From an uncultured Bacilli bacterium (GTDB taxonomy: Bacteria > Bacillota_I > Bacilli_A > RF39 > UBA660): a DNA stretch of 8,364 nt. Each line of letters begins with the position of its first letter. Positions within the stretch are counted from its first letter, which is position 1. The notes under the pieces were generated by a model. The model saw only the letters and a program-made list of their open reading frames with translations. It did no database searches and had not been told where the DNA came from. The stretch spans positions 1-8,364 of the forward strand of contig CAJONL010000013.1 in NCBI GenBank assembly GCA_905235875.1, given 5' to 3'. Both the position numbers and the translations under genes were made by a program. Shown here one piece after another: positions 1-5,529 of the stretch.

Positions 1-22
1 AAATAAAAGAATAGATAAAATA

Positions 23-31
23 TGATATAAT
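23..31 (+). promoter_or_regulatory. Extended -10 promoter of the membrane-protein gene
   Basis: The sequence reads TGATATAAT, a perfect TATAAT box (26-31) preceded by the TG of an extended -10 element (23-24). The matching -35 position is only A-rich, which fits an extended -10 promoter. Transcription would start near 38, leaving a leader of about 35 bases before the ATG at 74. This is pattern matching in AT-rich DNA, so it remains a prediction. Confidence 0.5.
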
Positions 32-58
32 AATTTTGTAAGAAAGTAGTGATAAATT

Positions 59-73
59 ATGTTAGTAAAGTAA
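59..73 (+). other. Four-codon leader ORF abutting the next gene
   Basis: ATG at 59 opens a frame of four codons (M-L-V-K) that ends with TAA at 71-73. The ATG of the membrane-protein gene follows with no gap, in the same frame. Neither start has a strong Shine-Dalgarno sequence (only AGAAAG near 41-46 and GTAAAG near 65-70). It could be a translated leader that couples by reinitiation, or a former N-terminal extension cut off by a stop mutation. It may also be chance. Confidence 0.25.
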
Positions 74-751
74 ATGATATATATTATATGCTTATTAATT
101 CTTGTAGTTAGTATCTTTAATTTAATATATTCTATCAAAAATAAAAATAGGAAAGCATCTAAATATATTATAATGTTGTCTATTATATTTATATTATATT
201 CGATTGTTGACATATTAATTTTGCCAAATACTTTAAACATAGATGCTGGATTTGAACTTCTTCTTTTTTATGGGATTGTAGCTATTTCTGACATTTTGTT
301 CATAATTTCAATTATAGTATCGGTTATAAAAATAAAAAAATTAAATACTATAGAAAATAGTTCTAAATACAAAATGATTTTTCCTTTTTTAGTTTTATTT
401 CCAATACTTATGTTTTGTTTCTCATATTTTAGAGAAACGAATTATATCAATAATAGTAAATTAATACTGGTATGCTCAGAAGGTGACGAATTTAACGAAG
501 AGGATTATGCTTATGCCATAGGTGATAATTATAGCAAAATAATCACGATTGGAGCTGATTTTAGAGGATATGCTATGAAAAAGCATTTGCCAAGTTCTTT
601 TTATGAATTAGATTATACTTGGTCAACAGATAAGATAGAAATTAGTAATGATAATATAACTATATTTAGAAATAATGAAATAATATATAAAATAGACATA
701 GTTAATAAAATATCATATTGTGATGTAGAAGAAGTATTTTATAAACAATAA
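74..751 (+). CDS. Membrane protein of unknown function, four TM helices
   Basis: I do not recognise a family. The 225-residue product has four hydrophobic segments at about residues 1-20, 31-50, 60-85 and 101-119. The Lys/Arg-rich loops at 21-30 and 86-100 should lie in the cytoplasm by the positive-inside rule. That puts both termini outside and leaves an acidic, soluble C-terminal part (about 120-225) on the cell surface. That part is rich in Asp, Glu and Tyr and has two Cys (134 and 216). The gene stands alone, between an extended -10 promoter and a hairpin terminator. The start at 74 has a weak ribosome site and directly follows the stop of a four-codon leader ORF. The coding call is secure from length and hydropathy pattern; no function can be assigned. 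Confidence 0.8.
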   Translation: MIYIICLLILVVSIFNLIYSIKNKNRKASKYIIMLSIIFILYSIVDILILPNTLNIDAGFELLLFYGIVAISDILFIISIIVSVIKIKKLNTIENSSKYKMIFPFLVLFPILMFCFSYFRETNYINNSKLILVCSEGDEFNEEDYAYAIGDNYSKIITIGADFRGYAMKKHLPSSFYELDYTWSTDKIEISNDNITIFRNNEIIYKIDIVNKISYCDVEEVFYKQ

Positions 752-775
752 TATAATTATTACAAAGTGTTATAT

Positions 776-806
776 GGAATTGTCAAAGAAGGCAATTCCT
801 TTTTTT
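776..806 (+). terminator. Rho-independent terminator of the membrane-protein gene
   Basis: GGAATTG (776-782) pairs perfectly with CAATTCC (793-799) around a 10-base loop, followed by seven T (800-806). It begins 25 bases after the stop codon at 749-751. This is a standard intrinsic terminator for the upstream gene. Confidence 0.85.
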
Positions 807-893
807 ATTAATAATTAATTTTTGTTCGTATTCATAATTTATGTCATCATACGAGACTACAACGATTCAGAAAAACTAATATGTACTAACTAA

Positions 894-1049
894 TCAATAC
901 CAGTAGGCAAGAATAATAGATATGGACATCCAAATAAAGAAGTATTAAAAAATATAAATAATTCAAAAATATATAGAACAGACGAGGATGGAAGTATTAT
1001 GTTTAAATTTAAAAAAAATAAATTAAAGATTGAGACATGCTGTCCATAG
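894..1049 (+). pseudogene. C-terminal remnant of a ComEC/Rec2-like metallohydrolase
   Basis: The frame from 894 to the TAG at 1047-1049 encodes VGKNNRYGHPNKEVL followed by NSKIYRTDEDGSIMF. This is the hallmark C-terminal end of the metallo-beta-lactamase-fold domain of ComEC/Rec2 and of stand-alone secreted ComEC-like hydrolases. Only about 51 codons survive. The frame is closed upstream by TAA at 891-893, and no start or ribosome site is visible. Just upstream, in another frame, CATCAT (845-850) followed by codons for ETTT may be a decayed trace of the HHGSxTST metal-binding motif that normally sits about 24 residues before VGKNN. The distance here is 58 bases, which implies a net deletion with frameshift. 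The C-terminal identity is clear; the upstream trace is inference. It is very likely non-functional. Confidence 0.75.
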
Positions 1050-1073
1050 AAAGACAGATGATATAATAAATAA

Positions 1074-1487
1074 AAAAATATAGAATATTATTTAAAGTGT
1101 TATCTTGAATGTAAAAATAATGCAGAATTATATGATGAATTAAATTCCAATTTAAAGTCAAATGGAATTATTGTTTCTTTTAGAAAGGAATACCCTCAAA
1201 TTCGAAATTTATGTACTGGTGATTATGAACAAAGCACAATAGCAAATAACATTTATACGATTTCTTCTTTTGGTTATGATGTTGCACAATTTAATGGAAA
1301 TGTTTTCAATATATTTCCAAATATTGATTGGTATGCTGACAAGTTTGAGCCTGAATCATGGACAAAAATTTTTAAAAAAGAAGTTTCAACGATTATGTCT
1401 AAGGAGAAAAATTTTACTCAGCAAAAAGTAGATAATGTTGCTGATAAGCTTTTGAAAGGAATCCAAAAACATAACAAGTTCTTTTAA
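1074..1487 (+). pseudogene. Unidentified 137-codon open frame without a start codon
   Basis: The frame after TAA at 1071-1073 stays open for 137 codons to TAA at 1485-1487, which is long for DNA this AT-rich. The translation looks like a real soluble protein: AELYDELNSNLKSNGIIVSF, then YPQIRNLCTGDYEQSTI, IDWYADKFEPESWTKIF, and a Lys-rich helical end finishing in KHNKFF. No ATG, GTG or TTG is usable near the 5' end; the first ATG is at about 1395, leaving only 30 codons. This suggests the C-terminal part of a gene that lost its start. The neighbouring frame from TTG at 1030 to TAG at 1081 (RHAVHRKTDDIINKKI) might be the missing N-terminal part after a one-base loss in the A run near 1072-1078. 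I do not recognise the family. It lies beside a ComEC remnant, in what looks like decaying accessory DNA. Confidence 0.5.
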
Positions 1488-1670
1488 TTATCTTATTTTT
1501 ATAGGATATTTTTTTATTTTCAATTTCATTCGACTTACTTTTTGACAATCACTGTTCCAAGATACTGATTATATTGTGAAAACAATTAATTTGGCAAATA
1601 ATTTTAATGTATGAAAAGTAATCTTTAATTGTGTAGAATATAGTACTTAAAAAATGCCAATTAGTACTAG

Positions 1671-1802
1671 AATATTAATAAGACAATTGACAAAGAGAGA
1701 ATAAAAATATGTACTGAAATAATGAATAATTATTATAATAATGGAGCTATTGGAATTGATAATATGTATAATGCTTCTAAAAAAATAAATTTCTATAAAT
1801 AA
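1671..1802 (+). other. Short unidentified open frame, possible gene fragment
   Basis: Between TAG at 1668-1670 and TAA at 1800-1802 lie 43 open codons, including ERIKICTEIMNNYYNNGAIG and IDNMYNASKKINFYK. It reads like the end of a protein. An internal ATG at 1722 gives only 26 residues and has no convincing ribosome site. It could be another gene remnant or chance. The stretch 1488-1670 before it shows no coding pattern on either strand, and I see nothing else there that I can support. Confidence 0.25.
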
Positions 1803-1812
1803 TTTTACAAAT

Positions 1813-1847
1813 AAAAAAAGCAGTTTTGAAAACCAAAACTGTTTTTT
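1813..1847. terminator. Bidirectional terminator after the lipoprotein gene
   Basis: CAGTTTTG (1821-1828) and CAAAACTG (1834-1841) form a perfect 8-bp stem with a 5-base loop. An A run lies on the left (1813-1819) and six T on the right (1842-1847), so it can act in both directions. Its main user is the leftward lipoprotein operon, whose stop codon lies at 1849-1851. It would also stop rightward transcription out of the degraded region. Confidence 0.8.
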
Positions 1848-1848
1848 A

Positions 1849-2715
1849 TTACTTATATGTTTCTTTTTTAATTTTATCTATATTCACATGCATTAGTGAT
1901 AAATAATCATCATTATTATTTTCATCTTGTTCTGTTAAAGTTTCAAGTGATCTTAAAGTTTCAACTTTTATATTATAGTTTTCTTTTAAGTTATCTAATA
2001 ATTCTTTATTAGAATTATCACCTTCAAGTGTAAATACATATTCAATACTCTTGTCTTCAAATAATGAAATTGCCTTCTCAATATTAGATTGTTTTTCTTT
2101 ACCATCTTTTGTTAAATTTATTACTTTAAAACCATACTTTTTTAAGAAATTAAATGATTCATCTGTAACTACTATTTTATTATTAACAGAGTTATCAGCA
2201 GTTTTTTTAAGTTCAGTCTCGAGTTCAGTAATATCTACTTTTAGAAGTTCATATTTATCATTTAATTCTTGTTTCATATAATTATTAGTCATATAACTTT
2301 CCAATTCACTTTTAATATTTTGACCAATCATTAATATATTAGTAGGGTTAAACCATATATCAGAATTAGAATTATTATCTAACCCAAAAGATGCATCGAT
2401 TATTTTTAAATTCTTATTATAATTTAACATTTTAGTGGCATAATCTCTTTCTTTTGATGTACCGTTATAAACAAACAAATCATATTTACTATAATCTTTT
2501 AACTTTTTATCAGTAACTTTATATAAACTTGCATTTGCGCTTTTGGGATAAATGCTATCTATAGTACTATTAGATCCATACAATCTTTCTGTTACATACT
2601 TAATAGGATATATAGTAGTTATGATATTTATATCATCCATTTTATCATTTTTTAAACATCCTGATAATGAAATAGTTATTAAAATTAAAAAGCATATATA
2701 TATAATTTTTTTCAT
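1849..2715 (-). CDS. ZnuA/TroA-like substrate-binding lipoprotein, ligands missing
   Basis: The 288-residue product starts with a lipoprotein signal peptide: MKK, a hydrophobic stretch, and the lipobox LSGC with the modified Cys at 20. The body fits cluster A-I metal-binding proteins of ABC importers (ZnuA/AdcA/TroA): [15 protein letters not shown] at 33-47, [15 protein letters not shown] at 71-85, DIWFNP at 119-124, [12 protein letters not shown] at 185-196, and a helical C-terminal end. The four usual metal ligands are all replaced: the His of DPHSYE aligns with Ser63, the His of HxWLDP with Asp119, the His of SHDAFGY with Asp185, and the final acidic residue of LDxL with Arg255. The His-rich loop is also absent. 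No permease or ATPase gene is next to it. It overlaps yidD by four bases (ATGA) and has a perfect AAGGAGG inside the yidD end. It is probably membrane-anchored and extracytoplasmic, with an unknown or altered ligand. Membership of the fold family is fairly sure; zinc transport is not supported. Confidence 0.75.
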   Translation of the reverse strand: MKKIIYICFLILITISLSGCLKNDKMDDINIITTIYPIKYVTERLYGSNSTIDSIYPKSANASLYKVTDKKLKDYSKYDLFVYNGTSKERDYATKMLNYNKNLKIIDASFGLDNNSNSDIWFNPTNILMIGQNIKSELESYMTNNYMKQELNDKYELLKVDITELETELKKTADNSVNNKIVVTDESFNFLKKYGFKVINLTKDGKEKQSNIEKAISLFEDKSIEYVFTLEGDNSNKELLDNLKENYNIKVETLRSLETLTEQDENNNDDYLSLMHVNIDKIKKETYK

Positions 2716-2936
2716 TTTTTCCTCCTTAAATCTGGCACTGGATCATAACCGAACTTCCCAAATGGGTGACATTTCATAATTCTTTTTATCATTAACCAGC
2801 TACCTTTAAAAGCTCCATATTTTTCAATTGCCTCTTTTGAATAATTAGAACATGTTGGTATAAAACGACAGTAATTATGAATGTAAAATGGAGTTTTTTG
2901 ATAAATGTTTATTAAAAATATCAGTAATCTTTTCAA
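2712..2936 (-). CDS. yidD: Membrane protein insertion efficiency factor YidD
   Basis: YidD is a small, membrane-associated protein that assists YidC/Oxa1-type insertion of membrane proteins. The 74 residues carry the family signature: [15 protein letters not shown] (23-37), then G-x-x-K-G (41-45), KRIMKCHP (51-58) and DPVP (65-68), with the conserved Cys at 23, 29 and 56. The length is normal for the family (about 70-85). The start codon is TTG at 2934-2936; a GGTGA ribosome site six bases upstream (2943-2947 on the plus strand) supports it, and no ATG lies nearby. The stop TGA overlaps the ATG of the lipoprotein gene. In many bacteria yidD lies in the rnpA-yidC region near the origin; here it does not, and heads an operon with a lipoprotein instead. 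The identification is secure. Confidence 0.93.
   Translation of the reverse strand: MKRLLIFLINIYQKTPFYIHNYCRFIPTCSNYSKEAIEKYGAFKGSWLMIKRIMKCHPFGKFGYDPVPDLRRKK
2721..2727 (-). promoter_or_regulatory. Ribosome binding site of the lipoprotein gene
   Basis: AAGGAGG on the minus strand lies five bases before the ATG at 2715. It sits inside the last codons of yidD (the Arg-Arg-Lys-Lys end). It makes the start choice secure and lets the gene be translated independently as well as by coupling. Confidence 0.85.
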
Positions 2937-2967
2937 ATTATTTCACCAATAACTATTTTACTATTAA

Positions 2968-2996
2968 ATTATATTTTTATCAATTGTTAGTACTAA
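2968..2996 (-). promoter_or_regulatory. Predicted promoter of the yidD-lipoprotein operon
   Basis: On the minus strand a perfect TATAAT box (2968-2973) follows a weak -35 (TTAGTA, 2991-2996) after a 17-base spacer. It lies about 30 bases upstream of the TTG start of yidD, in the intergenic region shared with rnc. The -10 is good and the -35 is poor. Confidence 0.45.
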
Positions 2997-3014
2997 TTTT
3001 TTTTAAAATATGAT
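2984..3014 (+). promoter_or_regulatory. Predicted promoter of rnc
   Basis: TTGTTA (2984-2989) and TATGAT (3009-3014) match the -35 and -10 consensus, with a 19-base spacer that is longer than ideal. If it is used, the upstream in-frame ATG at 3010 would lie within the -10 box and could not be the start codon. This supports the start at 3037. The evidence is weak to moderate. Confidence 0.35.
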
Positions 3015-3036
3015 ATATTTAATAAAGGTGATTTTT

Positions 3037-3708
3037 ATGGAAAAACTTTTTGACATTCTTGGAATTAAACCAAAGAATATATCAAATTATGAAAAGGCAT
3101 TTATTCATACATCTTATGCATATGAAAATGATTTGTCATATTCTTATGAAAGATTAGAATTTTTAGGAGATGCCATAGTGGACTTAGCAGTATCAGACTA
3201 TTTATATACTAATAAGAATTATACAGAAGGCGAAATGACTAAAATTAGGGCAAGTTATGTTTGTGAAAATGCGCTATATGAATATGCAAATGATTTAGGA
3301 TTTAGCAATTATTTAAAACTAGGGAATGGAGAACTTTTAAGTGGTGGGCTTCACAAAAAAGCAATTCTTGCAGATACTTTTGAAGCTTTAATAGCAGCTA
3401 TATATTTAGATTTAGGTTTTAAAAAAGCAAAAGAGGTAGCTCTTAAAATAATAGTTCCATATATAGAAGATAAAAATATTAGATTTTTTAGTGATTATAA
3501 GTCTGAGCTTCAGGAAACTGTTCAAGATGTTCAAAAAAATTTAGTTTATGAACTTGTAAAAGAAGAAGGACCTGCTCATGATAGATCTTTTGTTATAAAT
3601 GTAAAAATTGATGATATAGTTTATGGTACTGGGATTGGTCATAGCAAAAAAGAGGCAGAACAAGAAGCTGCTAAAAGTGCTCTAAAAAAATATGTAAATG
3701 AAAAATAG
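3037..3708 (+). CDS. rnc: Ribonuclease III
   Basis: RNase III cleaves double-stranded RNA with two magnesium ions. It processes rRNA precursors and structured mRNAs in the cytoplasm as a homodimer. The 223 residues hold the catalytic domain with the signature ERLEFLGDAIVD (38-49) and the acidic active-site residues Glu41, Asp45, Asp113 and Glu116 (in LADTFEALIAAIYLD). A C-terminal double-stranded-RNA-binding domain (about 153-223) ends in the KKEAEQEAAKSAL helix. Length and order are those of a complete enzyme. I chose ATG 3037 over the in-frame ATG at 3010: AAAGGTG (3024-3030) lies six bases before 3037, and the protein then begins at the usual point, MEKLFDILG. The usual partners smc, ftsY and acpP are not adjacent. 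The gene converges on rnjA with ten bases between the stop codons, and its own stop lies inside the terminator stem. Confidence 0.96.
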   Translation: MEKLFDILGIKPKNISNYEKAFIHTSYAYENDLSYSYERLEFLGDAIVDLAVSDYLYTNKNYTEGEMTKIRASYVCENALYEYANDLGFSNYLKLGNGELLSGGLHKKAILADTFEALIAAIYLDLGFKKAKEVALKIIVPYIEDKNIRFFSDYKSELQETVQDVQKNLVYELVKEEGPAHDRSFVINVKIDDIVYGTGIGHSKKEAEQEAAKSALKKYVNEK

Positions 3709-3728
3709 TCATTACTGACTATTTTTTT
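3701..3728. terminator. Shared bidirectional terminator of rnc and rnjA
   Basis: The 11-base arm at 3701-3711 pairs perfectly with 3716-3726 around the 4-base loop TTAC, with further T to 3728. The core AATAGTCA/TGACTATT carries both stop codons: the rnc TAG at 3706-3708 in one arm, and the rnjA TAG (minus strand, 3719-3721) in the other. The flanking A and T runs serve as the U tract for both directions. Confidence 0.85.
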
Positions 3729-5389
3729 ATATTTAACATTATAGGTAATACAATAGGTTTTCTACCTGTTTCATTTTTAATAAAAGCACTAATTTCTTTA
3801 GATAAACTACTTTTTAATTCGGGATAAGTAACATTCTTGTTTTCAAGATTTTTAGTTAATACTTTTTCAGCTAGATTCTCAATTTTATTAATCAACTCTT
3901 CATTTTCATTTATTAGAATGAACCCTCTAGTAGTTATCATTGGTTTTATAAGAAGTTTTCTAGTTTCCATATTTAAGTTAACAATTACAACAAGTATTCC
4001 TTCATTAGACATTATTTTTCTATCATTTAAAACAGCACCACTTATGTCACCAATTCTATTACCATCAACAAATGTTTCAGTAACTTCAAAACTACCTATA
4101 TGTTTAATACTTCCCTTATCCATCTCTAGAACATCTCCGTTGTCTAAGACAAAGATATTTTCTTTTTTTATGTCGCATATTTCTCCAAGGTAGGCATGTT
4201 TTTTAAGCATTCTATATTCACCATGAATAGGCATTAAATATTTAGGTTTAGTAAGCCTAATCATAAGTTTTAATTCGTCTTGCATAGCATGTCCTGAAGC
4301 ATGTATTTCCCTATCAGTTCTACTAGTATAGACTTTAACTCCTTTAAGATAAAGCTTATTAATAGTTCTAGCGATAGCGATGGCATTACCAGGAATAGCA
4401 GAAGAAGAGAAAATAACAATATCTTTTGGAGTAAGCTTAATATGTTTATGAGTTCCATCAGCAATACGAGAAAGTGCTGCTAATGGTTCTCCTTGAGTAC
4501 CTGTACATAAAAGTACTACTTCTTCAGGTTTCATTTTATTAGCTACATCTGGAGTTATTATTATTCCTTTAGCATCTATATATCCACCTTCTATGGATAT
4601 TTGAACATTGTTTTCCATACTGCGACCAAAGATACATACTTTTCTTTTATATTTTTTAGACGTTTCAATAATATGTTTAAGTCTGTAAATATTTGAAGCA
4701 AAAGTAGCAATAATAAGCCTAGAATCTTGATGCTTAGAAAAAACTTCATTTAGAGCTTCATCCACTTTAGATTCAGACATTGAAAAACCTTCATCTAGTA
4801 CATTGGTACTTTCACTCATAAGTAGGGTAACACCCTCTTTTTCTATATCACTAATTCTTTCAAAATCTGTAACTGGTCCAATTGGTGTTAAGTCAAATTT
4901 AAAATCTCCAGTTTCAACAATATTACCATTCGGGGTTTTAACATAAATACCATGTGAATCTGGAACTGAGTGAGTAGTTCTGAAAAAAGATATTTCAAAG
5001 TATTTATATTTTAGCTTATCAGTAGTCTTATAGGATTTTAGTCCTTTATAATTAATATTTCTATCTTGCAGCTTTTTCTTAATAAGCGCATAAGCTTGGT
5101 TTGGGGCAAATATAGTAGGAATATTTACATTTTGAAGTAAGAATGGTATTGCTCCAATATGGTCTTCATGTCCATGAGTAATGACTAATGTCTTGATTTT
5201 TTTTTCATTTTTCTTTAAAAAATCAAAATCAGGTAATACGTAATCAATACCTCTTAGTTCTTCCTCAGGGAAAATAACACCTGCATCAATGATTACTATT
5301 TCATCATTATGCATAACAACATACATATTTTTTCCTACTTCGCCTAAACCTCCAAGCGCAAAGACATAAGTCTTATTTGGTTTAAACAT
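3719..5389 (-). CDS. rnjA: Ribonuclease J (J1-type)
   Basis: RNase J is the Gram-positive 5'-3' exoribonuclease and endonuclease of mRNA decay and rRNA maturation, active in the cytoplasm. The 556 residues match the usual length. The metallo-beta-lactamase domain carries the zinc motif HGHEDH (72-77), His140 and Asp162 (in ETGDFKFD). The beta-CASP insertion contains STNVLDEGFSMSES (194-207), ATFASNIYRLKHI (228-240) and GRSMENN. Then come CTGTQGEP (295-302), HASGHA (363-368) and MPIHGEYR (386-393), where His389 completes the metal site. A C-terminal domain of about 110 residues, needed for dimer formation in the family, ends the protein. The intact zinc motif argues for the catalytic J1 type rather than a degenerate J2. 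The ATG is preceded by AAAGGAG at 5399-5405. The gene converges on rnc and is divergent from the surface-protein gene. Confidence 0.96.
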   Translation of the reverse strand: MFKPNKTYVFALGGLGEVGKNMYVVMHNDEIVIIDAGVIFPEEELRGIDYVLPDFDFLKKNEKKIKTLVITHGHEDHIGAIPFLLQNVNIPTIFAPNQAYALIKKKLQDRNINYKGLKSYKTTDKLKYKYFEISFFRTTHSVPDSHGIYVKTPNGNIVETGDFKFDLTPIGPVTDFERISDIEKEGVTLLMSESTNVLDEGFSMSESKVDEALNEVFSKHQDSRLIIATFASNIYRLKHIIETSKKYKRKVCIFGRSMENNVQISIEGGYIDAKGIIITPDVANKMKPEEVVLLCTGTQGEPLAALSRIADGTHKHIKLTPKDIVIFSSSAIPGNAIAIARTINKLYLKGVKVYTSRTDREIHASGHAMQDELKLMIRLTKPKYLMPIHGEYRMLKKHAYLGEICDIKKENIFVLDNGDVLEMDKGSIKHIGSFEVTETFVDGNRIGDISGAVLNDRKIMSNEGILVVIVNLNMETRKLLIKPMITTRGFILINENEELINKIENLAEKVLTKNLENKNVTYPELKSSLSKEISAFIKNETGRKPIVLPIMLNIKK

Positions 5390-5418
5390 TATATATTTCT
5401 CCTTTCTTAATTTTTTAA

Positions 5419-5431
5419 AAGACTAAGTCTT
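5419..5431. promoter_or_regulatory. 13-base palindrome in the rnjA start region
   Basis: AAGACT-A-AGTCTT is a perfect inverted repeat with 6-base arms and a single central base. It lies just downstream of the predicted rnjA -10 box and upstream of its ribosome site, overlapping the predicted transcription start. It could be an operator for a dimeric regulator or a small 5'-UTR element. It has no near copy in the window, so it may be chance. Confidence 0.3.
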
Positions 5432-5435
5432 ATTA

Positions 5436-5464
5436 ATTATACTATAAAAAATAATTATTTACAA
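5436..5464 (-). promoter_or_regulatory. Predicted promoter of rnjA
   Basis: On the minus strand a perfect TATAAT box (5436-5441) has a 17-base spacer to TTGTAA (5459-5464, four of six consensus bases). Transcription would start near 5429, giving a leader of about 40 bases before the ATG. Its -35 overlaps the -35 of the divergent promoter. Confidence 0.5.
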
Positions 5465-5486
5465 ATTTTTTGAAAGCTAGTATAAT
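5458..5486 (+). promoter_or_regulatory. Predicted promoter of the surface-protein gene
   Basis: TTTACA (5458-5463) and a perfect TATAAT (5481-5486) are separated by 17 bases, a near-consensus vegetative sigma-factor promoter. Transcription would begin near 5493 and give a leader of about 37 bases before the ATG at 5530. Confidence 0.65.
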
Positions 5487-5512
5487 TTAATATATATAAT
5501 AGGCTATATAAT

Positions 5513-5521
5513 AAGGAGGTG
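5513..5521 (+). promoter_or_regulatory. Ribosome binding site of the surface-protein gene
   Basis: AAGGAGGTG is a full anti-16S match. It fits the ATG at 5530 (eight bases from its end). An in-frame TTG at 5527 is also within range, so a one-residue-longer product is possible. Confidence 0.8.
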
Positions 5522-5529
5522 TTACTTTG

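Noticed and set aside
1542..1574. TTGACA as a promoter -35 for the stretch after the remnant
   Set aside because: No -10 box lies at 16-18 bases; the nearest candidates need 13, 19 or 21 bases, and no gene follows.
1488..1670. Possible small RNA or tRNA between the remnants
   Set aside because: No cloverleaf, strong stem or promoter-terminator pair could be found; the region is plain AT-rich sequence.
2712..2714. Possible Mycoplasma-type code with TGA as Trp
   Set aside because: TGA ends yidD at a normal family length, Trp is encoded by TGG, and no long gene contains an internal in-frame TGA.
3010..3036. Upstream in-frame ATG giving RNase III nine extra residues
   Set aside because: It has no ribosome site and overlaps the likely -10 box, while AAAGGTG is correctly placed for ATG 3037 and the shorter protein matches the family start.
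3837..4193. 118-codon open frame on the plus strand
   Set aside because: It is antisense to rnjA, whose catalytic and C-terminal domains are unmistakable; the translation shows no family pattern.
5507..5512. Second TATAAT upstream of the surface protein
   Set aside because: Transcription would begin at or within the ribosome binding site, so it could not give a translatable message. It is a chance match in AT-rich DNA.
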